DNA of 64,000 bases from Sinorhizobium terangae (lineage in GTDB: Bacteria > Pseudomonadota > Alphaproteobacteria > Rhizobiales > Rhizobiaceae). Within the stretch, counting starts at the first letter, position 1; the number at the start of each line of letters is the position of its first letter. Below the pieces are notes generated by a model. That model did not search any database, was not told the DNA's origin, and worked only from the letters and a program-made list of their open reading frames with translations. The stretch covers positions 1 to 64,000 of the forward strand of contig NZ_CP121661.1 of assembly GCF_029714365.1 (NCBI RefSeq). Direction: 5' to 3'. The position numbers and the translations under genes were made by a program. Below are positions 53,201 to 61,000 of the stretch, piece after piece.

Positions 53201-56200
53201 AGGGTGACGCCGATCTCGGTTCTGCCGTCGAGCCCGACGCGCTGCATGCCGGTCACGACCTCGGTCACACATGAGCCGGTGAGCAGCAGCGCCGGCGGAA
53301 CCAGCTCGAGATCTTCGACCTTCGGATATTTATTCCTGACCGCTGCCAGGATGGCACGGACCGGAAACCCCGCATTGGCAAGCGCGCGCCGTACCACGCC
53401 CGCAATCCGGATGTTGCTCTCGTTGCCGCGGTAACGCGCCATGAAGGCGTAATCGGTGTTGCGCGTGGCCGGCTCGAATTCCACGATCGCATCGGACGCG
53501 AGCGCGCGCAGGTCGATCAGGCAAACCTCGTCGAGCGAAGTCCAGGCGAGCGGGGTCCTGGATTGGCTGCCTGGCCAAAACTGTCCCTCGGCCGGGATGA
53601 GCTGGTGCTCGACCACGGCGCGAAAGCGCCACGGCTCGTGCAGTGCGACCCTGTCTCCCTCCTGCACCAGGAGTTGGAGCGGCAGCACGTGCGCGCACAG
53701 CCGTGGCTGCACCTCGTGCACAAGGTCGAGGCCGGACCCCGGGTCCATGGTTAGCGTTGTGGTCCATTCCGCCTTCTGGCTAGGGTGCGGATCGAACGTC
53801 GCGTTGCCTACCGTCGCATGTCCGACCGGCCACTTGATCGTACTTGTCTTCAGCTTGCCGAAGTCGGCATCGAGCCGCAGCGACGATTGCCAAGTCGGCT
53901 CACCATTGGAGCGTCCGAGGTGACGGTGGCGGATCGCTGTGATGCGCTGTGTCGTGCCCGCTTGCGCGGCATCAAACGCCAATTCCACGTAGGCGGATCC
54001 GAGCTTCGCTTGCGGCCATGCTGCAAACGCTCCCGACGGGGTGCGTTTGAGGACGAACGCGACCGTGCCGCTCACTTGTCCGGGCGGGAGTAGGAAGCCG
54101 CGGAACAGCTCCGCGTTTGCGATCTCGTCAGCGATTTGGATGCGGACCACGCCGGCGTCGTGATCGACCTCCTCCACGGGAAGCGCCGCCGTTGACGTCA
54201 ACTCGAGCCAGCGAATGGCGCCAGAGCCATAGTCGCGCGTGAATGCTATCGGGCTCGCTGGGTCGTTTGTCCGCAGCGGCGCGCGCAGTTCCGCGGTCGT
54301 CAGTGTCAGCCGGGGCGCGCCGGCCTTCTGCCACTCCAGATCGATCCTTTTCAGCTGCAGTGGGCTTTCGCCCGGATCGCCAGAGCAGCTTGCCCTGATT
54401 GCGCCCGCCTCGAAGCGCGCGTCGCGCAGGTCGAGTTTGCAGGCCTGCCCGAACAGACGCACCGTCAGGCTGGCCGCTTTGATGTCGACGTCGCCGTTCT
54501 TCTCCTGCAGCCCAAGCCCCAGCGTGATCGGCACGCTGGATACCGGCATGATCGGCGCGTCGGCGCGAAACAAGAGCTCGCGCGTCGATACCGGGAACGG
54601 ATCCTGCGGCGAGTCGCCGACCCTGACCTGACCGATCGAGCGGAATGCGAAATTGCCGTCCGAATCATCGAAGCGCAGCACGATCAAGTTGCCCGACGCA
54701 TAGACGTCCTCTGCGGCAAATACCATGTCCCGCTGCTGCGCGGCCGAAGCCTCTATCCCAGCGATCCCGACCGAGGCGAGCACTTCGAGCAGTACCGGTG
54801 TCCCGTCCGGCTTCATCTCGAAGGCCAACAGGCGCAGCGGCCGCGCCGCGAGGGGACCGGCGAGCGGAATCTCGAATCGGCCAAGCTCGCCCGCGACAAC
54901 CACCGGGTAAAGGCGCCACTCGTACAGCGTCTTTGCGATGCGGCTGCGGTTGAGCGCTTCGGGATCGGGGCCGGCGCCGGTCTCGATACCGCCGGAGCGG
55001 TCGAACACGAGCTTCGCGCCCTCCTTCACCGGGAGATCGCGGAACCAGAACTGCAGCTTGTCCTGCCCGATCGTGAGCGCAATCGGCTGATGCCGGGTGG
55101 CGAGGGAGAGACGCTGGTCGTCCGGCGCCTTGCGCAGCGAAAGCTCGCGCGCGGTCATCGCGGTGGACAACGGCTTCGGGTCGAACGCTAGCGACAGACC
55201 GCGCGCGTCATGCAGCTGATCTGTGTCGCCGCCGATCGGCGGTCGCGGTTTAGCTTTGAACGACGATGACGCGAAGCCGTCAATCCTGACGTCAGTGCCA
55301 CCCGGCGTCAGCGCGTCACCATTAATGGTGAAGTCAGCGGTGAGGCCGCCCAGCGCTTTTGCGCCCGCATACCAATCCTCGTCCTTGGCCGTATCGCCGA
55401 GGCAATAGGCGCCGAGAGTCGCGTCCTGGCCCGGCCGCGTCAGCGCGAACGCGAAGGCTTGCGGCGCCCAGACGTAAGGTTCTACTAGGCCGCGCACAAC
55501 GCCTTTGGTCTTCATGGTCGACTGATGCCAGGCTCGCAGCTCCGTTTGGCCATCGTCGAGCTTTATCTCCTGCAGCACCACGCGGTCAGCTTCGGTGCGT
55601 GCCCGCGCGATGCGGCGTGCGTTCTCGAACCAGACGTCGGAAAGTCTGCGCAGGTCGAGTGCGGTCGGCGGCGTCTCCCGTGCGGACATCGCCTGCTTCT
55701 TGCCAGGCGCGATCCTAGACTCTGGTGCCTTTGCATTGGCGAACAGCTCGTCGAGGATCGGCAGATCGAAGCGCAGCGAGACCAGCAGGCTCGCGTCCGC
55801 CTCCAGCTTCGCGGCATTCGGCCCAAGGGTGAATTCGATTCCCGGCAGCGTAAGAGCCGCAAGCGCAACTCCGGCCTGCTCGCGCGGCGATGCAGGAGAG
55901 GACCCTTCGGCAGCGATTTCGCCGGGCCATGGCCAGCGCCAGCGGCCGTCGCCATGCACGCTGGTTCCGGCCGGCAGCACGACCTCGGGCAGACGCCTGT
56001 CGGCGCCAAATACGAGCGTGAGCTCGCCGTTCGACGCCACCTGGGCCGGCACCAGCTCGCGCGTCGCCGAGGGGCGCGTCGCGCTCTCCGCCGTGCGTGT
56101 CATCGCGACCGTGGAAACCAGCGCAAGCTCCTTATGCGGCTGCCACACCAGTAGAGGCCCGGCGTCGGGGCTTGTCACGACCGGAAGCGGGAAACTGACT

Positions 56201-58014
56201 TCACCGAGCGTTCCGCCCGCGATCGCGCCGACATTGACGTTCCAGCCCGTGATATCTCGGCCGCCGAACACGATCGGAATCGCGTGCAGCGCTGCCGGCC
56301 CGGCATCGCGTGGCGGCAGGATCTCGACCGGCGAGGGACTGGCCTCGCCGGCCCACAGCAGGCCGTCGAGTGTCCCGAAGGAATCCTCGATCTCGACCTT
56401 GATGGTGCGTGCGGCGTCGGCCTCGAGCGGCTTCGCCCATGTGACGGTGATCGAGATGCGGCTAGACGCGACAACGAGCAGCCCGGGCAGGTCGCTGCCG
56501 TCGGGCGCGGGATCACCCGGAAGCGTGCCGGATTTGAGCGGCACATCGACGCGCATGAAGCCCGCGAAGGCGGATGGGCCGGTCGCGGCGCGTCGTGTCT
56601 TCACAGTGCCTGGCTTCGGCGCATCCATGAGCGGGATCTGCACCCAGCCGCGATCGAGCGCGATGAAGGCATAGGGAGGCCATGTCTTCTGCGCGATTGC
56701 GCCGGAACGGCCCCAGATCTCCGAGAACCGGGCGCCGAGCACCTCCATCGAGGCGGCACCGGTGAATCTCGTCAGCATGACCGCGTCCGGGTTTCCGTAC
56801 GGCCTTGGGGCCTGCGGCGGATCGCTCCAAGACATGGTGACCGTCGGTCCGCTTGCCGGCGCGGCTGGCTCGTCCGACACCGACTCGATACTCAGTTGGA
56901 CGCTCGCGGTCGGGCTGCGGGTCGCTAGCCGCACTGCATAGCGCACCAACTCGGCGACACCGAGCTCGCCGCCTCCGGCGTCGGCGCGCGTCAGCAGCTT
57001 GATACCGACGCCGTCCTCGCGCAGCAGGACCTCCGGAATCACCCCCGGCGCGCCGCAGCTGTACGCTTTGCTGACCTTGTCATAAGCGAGCGACCACGAC
57101 AGCGGCGGAATGCCGCGCGTGTCGACCTGCAGCACGATATTGCCGCCGCGCGCCGCAAAATCGCGCGCCATCCAGGCGAGCCCCTCCGATAACCTCTTCA
57201 GGCTGTCGGCCGACCCGCCGACCAGGTCGAGCCGCATCTCGCTGCGGTTGGCGCGGTGAACCGCGACAAGCCGCAGGCGCAGATCGAGCAGGGAATCGAT
57301 TTTCGTTCCGAACGGGTCCGGCACGTGCGCATCGAACTCCACGCCTTCGGGTACCAGCTCGAAGGCGATGGCGCGCGCCTTCTTTGGGGGACTTCCGACC
57401 TTCTCGAGCGTCTCGACCGTGCCGATCTGTAGGTTGCCGAGGATCCGCACCCGTTGTTCAGCGAGCGGCGTCCAGTCCATCGTCAGGCGCTTGGTCAGCA
57501 CGGCCGATCCATGCTGCGCTGGATTGGCGTAGCCGACGCGCATTACGCCTCTGGTCGCGCGCAGACGCGGCGCGACGATCTGAAACAGACCGTCTTTGTC
57601 CTTTTCGAACGGTCCGTTGGGCCACCCGTCGCGTGGCGCGGCGTGCAGCTCGGAGTAGCGCGGCTGCGCGTCGTCGCCTGTCAGCCGGACTGGCTCGAAA
57701 GCCGCCGACAGGATCTCGATCGCGGCCGCGCTGTCGCCGGGACCGAAGTCTACGGTCGTCGCAGCGGCGGTGAGCAGCAGTGGCTGATGCAAGGACACGC
57801 TGGTCTTCGCGTTTCCCGAATGCTCGCCGACAATCGTGGCGTTGACCGGGTCCGCGGTCTGCGCGAGCAGTCGCATGGAATGATTGCGCACCACGGGCGG
57901 CTCGGCGCCGACGTTGAATGGAAAGCCGAGATTGACGTGCGCTTCCCAGACCCGCTCGTCGACGCTGAAATCAGGCCCCTCGAGCGCGATGCGGCGAAAC
58001 GGTGTCATTGACAT
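50221..58014 (-). CDS. Giant protein of unknown family (2597 residues)
   Basis: One uninterrupted minus-strand frame of 7.8 kb, starting MSMTPFRRIALEGPD (ATG at 58014; a second ATG at 58008 forms an ATGA overlap with the upstream stop). It is very GC-rich and Ala/Pro/Arg-rich, with predicted beta strands and short linkers throughout. I see no signal peptide, membrane segment, P-loop, protease or nuclease motif. Sections such as SWSLAYDKVSKAYSCGAPGV and LNDLIAGHVRRRALFLWPFV near the end resemble nothing I know. It is preceded and overlapped by another giant gene. A scaffold, shell or binding protein is as plausible as an enzyme. Its length without frameshift argues that it is under selection. 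Confidence 0.7.
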   Translation of the reverse strand: MSMTPFRRIALEGPDFSVDERVWEAHVNLGFPFNVGAEPPVVRNHSMRLLAQTADPVNATIVGEHSGNAKTSVSLHQPLLLTAAATTVDFGPGDSAAAIEILSAAFEPVRLTGDDAQPRYSELHAAPRDGWPNGPFEKDKDGLFQIVAPRLRATRGVMRVGYANPAQHGSAVLTKRLTMDWTPLAEQRVRILGNLQIGTVETLEKVGSPPKKARAIAFELVPEGVEFDAHVPDPFGTKIDSLLDLRLRLVAVHRANRSEMRLDLVGGSADSLKRLSEGLAWMARDFAARGGNIVLQVDTRGIPPLSWSLAYDKVSKAYSCGAPGVIPEVLLREDGVGIKLLTRADAGGGELGVAELVRYAVRLATRSPTASVQLSIESVSDEPAAPASGPTVTMSWSDPPQAPRPYGNPDAVMLTRFTGAASMEVLGARFSEIWGRSGAIAQKTWPPYAFIALDRGWVQIPLMDAPKPGTVKTRRAATGPSAFAGFMRVDVPLKSGTLPGDPAPDGSDLPGLLVVASSRISITVTWAKPLEADAARTIKVEIEDSFGTLDGLLWAGEASPSPVEILPPRDAGPAALHAIPIVFGGRDITGWNVNVGAIAGGTLGEVSFPLPVVTSPDAGPLLVWQPHKELALVSTVAMTRTAESATRPSATRELVPAQVASNGELTLVFGADRRLPEVVLPAGTSVHGDGRWRWPWPGEIAAEGSSPASPREQAGVALAALTLPGIEFTLGPNAAKLEADASLLVSLRFDLPILDELFANAKAPESRIAPGKKQAMSARETPPTALDLRRLSDVWFENARRIARARTEADRVVLQEIKLDDGQTELRAWHQSTMKTKGVVRGLVEPYVWAPQAFAFALTRPGQDATLGAYCLGDTAKDEDWYAGAKALGGLTADFTINGDALTPGGTDVRIDGFASSSFKAKPRPPIGGDTDQLHDARGLSLAFDPKPLSTAMTARELSLRKAPDDQRLSLATRHQPIALTIGQDKLQFWFRDLPVKEGAKLVFDRSGGIETGAGPDPEALNRSRIAKTLYEWRLYPVVVAGELGRFEIPLAGPLAARPLRLLAFEMKPDGTPVLLEVLASVGIAGIEASAAQQRDMVFAAEDVYASGNLIVLRFDDSDGNFAFRSIGQVRVGDSPQDPFPVSTRELLFRADAPIMPVSSVPITLGLGLQEKNGDVDIKAASLTVRLFGQACKLDLRDARFEAGAIRASCSGDPGESPLQLKRIDLEWQKAGAPRLTLTTAELRAPLRTNDPASPIAFTRDYGSGAIRWLELTSTAALPVEEVDHDAGVVRIQIADEIANAELFRGFLLPPGQVSGTVAFVLKRTPSGAFAAWPQAKLGSAYVELAFDAAQAGTTQRITAIRHRHLGRSNGEPTWQSSLRLDADFGKLKTSTIKWPVGHATVGNATFDPHPSQKAEWTTTLTMDPGSGLDLVHEVQPRLCAHVLPLQLLVQEGDRVALHEPWRFRAVVEHQLIPAEGQFWPGSQSRTPLAWTSLDEVCLIDLRALASDAIVEFEPATRNTDYAFMARYRGNESNIRIAGVVRRALANAGFPVRAILAAVRNKYPKVEDLELVPPALLLTGSCVTEVVTGMQRVGLDGRTEIGVTLVPQWILPWAQVADDTPSIGPLNYCPQIAASTRMYKIAAHDAAAGAPRRLDGVPPRAFSVQDGTQSLVEARFAAIVGAAQPDSAAATMAVDQAFLESASALNNQLETPLFPRTLLALRTVAEAFAHAPDARWFGRAVRCVAPSQDVPHRETRFTVSVWPLEAAPERAPPAVTLLVADERQVAAEILPPALAATLSDPASNALALQGAQRAEAALRAFSLSAAPRVVMLARVDTSYLTIHDKPPAADPTAERTTIVDAAAPFPHVDWTFAKPAPPGLIGQPSVALRDRDVTIYASPALGWPNERRNEELAQMHARLGNEEVRRNTERAWAGRVRSLSWPAHAFGLDASTPDEARESEEVAHAAFIAMGQRAAFRRRAAKDLRSPPDRLAVLAPPRARAPTIEALTAAFGQSRIPAVGTTAAKDRSRLTPLLPGPVEVTTTGQRPGAMLTQHEGVLLTWQEKPFDPDFARFGVPAARGPVIARQLRAPRSSKLPDDAELELRRQTFIAGDERSPATNKPKLFKLIKGAAVVARFFRLLDANDHALNPRSVTLTVGTPALGWLSSGWSGRIRLVAVVPGDIPARVALARIGLLPPTQNGTMSHLPHAALQVGTAVIRFERMIWGETIDAEDHPTGDPNAKRLLLDFAISGAARREAAQTSIMLALRDASADTPIRFTVRCGAPIKPTDAAADPKETGELTLATDSLAGAANEDLVPGPPQVLVFDLPHVPARRRWLPQTPFTLAFGDPAYDRELGSPARSNALGIDDVPHVLAADRAEYDTAATIHFAFWRRERTQNANPKAPDNRQWMLDVQVVPAAGGAARDLAIAATTAPGIRYKVLGLAAYAIAIASLRETFDGAALNDQPAQLLPGDRLKLTVTGTGADNIAHSITVDVGIVAEPVLPPPAASYGLATLQHGGHTVGTALFATAPLPQKIDLPDLLNDLIAGHVRRRALFLWPFVASGVPPAETPFGFLVKVDRTGGGQLPESRGEFAIPE

Positions 58015-61000
58015 GGCTGCGCTCCCTCTCCCGACCTGACGATCGCATCCTCGGCGGGATCGGCGCTCCCGCGGAAAACCTTCACGCCGAGTGTGCGACC
58101 GAGCCCGAACACCTGCCCGCTCATGGTGCGGTCCGTAAAAGCCGCGAGCGCATCGCGCTCTGCAGCATCGGTTACGGTCGTGGTGATAGCCGCCATAATC
58201 GTGTCCCGCTCCTGATCGGTCGGCGGCATGCGCAACAGCAATGACACTGCGCGCCAGTCCGCTTGATTCGCCGCTCCGAGGTCTGCCAGTGCACTGGCGA
58301 CGCCGTTCTCGAGCAGCGCATTGCAGGGCAAATGCACCAGCACGCTCATGTCGACGTCCTTGAGCACGCCGTCTTCGAGCACGCCGAGTTCGGTAATGGC
58401 GAGGGCGGTGAAGGGAGTCGCCTCCAGGGCCTTGATCAAGGCGACGACCTTGGCCGCATCCTTGAGTGGATTGGCATTGATCGTGACCCGTGCAATCACG
58501 TCCGCGCTGGGCGGCAGCAGGCGCGATCCATCCGGGGCGGTCGCGAGGCCGACCTTGAGCGCCGCTGCAGCCAGGCTGTCGGAGAGTGGGCTCGCGAATG
58601 GCGGGAAGTCGAGAAAGCGGTTTCCAGGCTCGCGCTCCTTGCGTGCCGCGGAGAGGCGTCGCATCTCGGTCCGCACCAACTCGCGAACGCCGGTGTCGAA
58701 GTCGTCCTGAGCGTACCCGCCCTGGGTCTTGCTCGTCTTCAATTGTCGCAGCGCTTCGCGCCCCGCGATTCCGGCATCGGCGGGCGCTCGCCAGTCTCCG
58801 ATTGCCGTGTGGGTGACCTGTACTGCCGTCGGTCTGCCTTCGGGCAGTCGCGGCAGTCCCCAGATAAAATCATTGGCCGTTAGTGTCGTCGGCGGTGGCG
58901 CGTTGCCGTCGGTGTCGACCCATGCCTGCAGGAAGTCCAGGATCGCTTTGCCGGCGGTATTCGCCGCATAGGCGGCGAACGCATCGCGCCAAACGGTCAC
59001 ATCGACCTTGAACTGCGCGAAGGCGGCCGCATCCGTATTCGCAACCGGAGTCACCGTCGCCGTAACCGGCGTCTGAGGCGCGAGATTCTGCCACTCCGCG
59101 CCGGCGGCAAATGCCTGCGGATCCAGCTCAATCAGCTCCAGTGGGTGATGCATGGTGCTCCCAAACACGACCGGATCGATGTGCGGCGCAAAGGTTTCGG
59201 CTTCGAGCTGTTCCTTTTGTTGCAGCCTGGACGAGATCGCGAGTTGCCACCACACGCCATGGTTCGTGCAGCGATATAACTCGTCGGGCTCGGCCGAGTC
59301 CGCCGCGAACAGCGGACCGATGACATTGACGCGATGGCCCGAGGTTTTGGAGCTGTCCTCGCTGCGCTGCTCGCCGATCACGTCGAGCTCCGCCGACGCG
59401 GCTGACAGGCCGGCGCTGTCGACCGTCAAGGCCCTGATCTCATAGCGGGCGAACGGATCAGGGAGGCTGAACACCTCGGGTATCGCGTTGTGCGACAACC
59501 AGATCGGTCGCGTGTCCACCGGCATTCCGTCAACCAGCCGCACTAGCGGTAGATGGAATTCCAAATAGACTCCCGGCTTGGCGCCGTCGCGCCGCAGCAC
59601 CGACCAGCGTGGAACGGGAGTCCTCTCGCCAAAAAGATCCTGCTTCCACGGAAGGTGCAGATCATAGTGACCTTCCTCGACGGTGGCGATCACCGGGTCG
59701 GAAACGACGACGCCGGCGGACGCGAAGGCTGCCGCATGAATGCGGAAGAAGAACGGCAGCGCCTCGGTTCGCATCGCGAGCGTGCCGCGCCAGCCATCGG
59801 TGTAGCGTCCGCCCTCCTTTGTAGCGAGACCGCCGAACATGTCGTCGCTGGCGATCAGAGCGGCGGGATTAGGACCTGGATTCAATTCACCGAATGCGGC
59901 CGCCGTGTTGATGTCTGGAACGAGGTCCTGCGCCCAGCGCTGCATCGGGAACTCGCGCCAGAAGCCGACCGCCGTGGTCTCGAACGAGAGGGCGCCCTCG
60001 ACCGTCACGTTCGACTCCGACAGAAGCTCCTCGGTGTGCCGTTTGTAGATGAACTCGAGCACGCGCCGCGCCTTCTTCGGGTTGGTCTCGCCGGGCGGCA
60101 GTATTTCGATCCGCTTAGCGTCGACCAGAACCGGCGGAGCCAGCGGCTCGGTGCGCGGAATCACCACATCCAATAGCCGGCGGCTCCAGCTTTCCTCGAA
60201 GCGGTTCGCTGCATCCTCTTCCCCCGCGAGCCAGTCGCTCCATGCGCCGAACAGCTGCGGTACCCGCGGATTGGCCTCGTTTTCCGCAGCGCGCAGTGCG
60301 TCGACGAACCCTTCGTAACGGCCGAAAGGCCTTATCGCATAGCGTTTCAGCCGGCGCTTGCGATCGTCATGCGTCAACAGCACCTCCATGGTCCCGTCGT
60401 CCTGTACTCCAACGCGCCACGGATCGGGACGCGTGACCTCGGCGAGCGAGAAATGAACCTCGCGCGGCGGCTTGCTCGCTGGAGCATGATCGACGAAGCG
60501 GCGGGTCCAGTCGGGAATGCGGGCGAGCAGCTTGGCTTCATCCTCGCTGGCTGGCCAAGCCTTTGGCCAGCGCCGCTCCGCGGATCTCTTCAACGCCTCA
60601 ATGGCTTCGATGATCCCAGCATGGGATCCGGCGAGCGCGACGTACCGCTCGGCGGCCATGTCGCGAAAGCGACCGAACGGCTCCAGGCCGGTCGTGCCCA
60701 TCGGATCGGCGATCTCCCCGACGTCCCCACCGCCGCCCCAGGCCTGGCCGAAAATCCCGAAGGCATCGCCGTCCGACACCGTTGCACGCACAAGCGCGAC
60801 GACTTCTCCGTCCTTTGCCCGCGCTATGTCGATCATCAGGGTCGATTGCTGGCCTGCTCCGCCGGTCAGCTCCTCATTCAGCTTCTTGCGTTTCGGGTCG
60901 CCGTCCGGGACGTAGTTCGATAGCGTGACAGATTGTGGCTTAGCGAGTTGCGCCGTCAGATCGAGCACATCGGCGACCGCAATAGCTGCAGCATTGATCT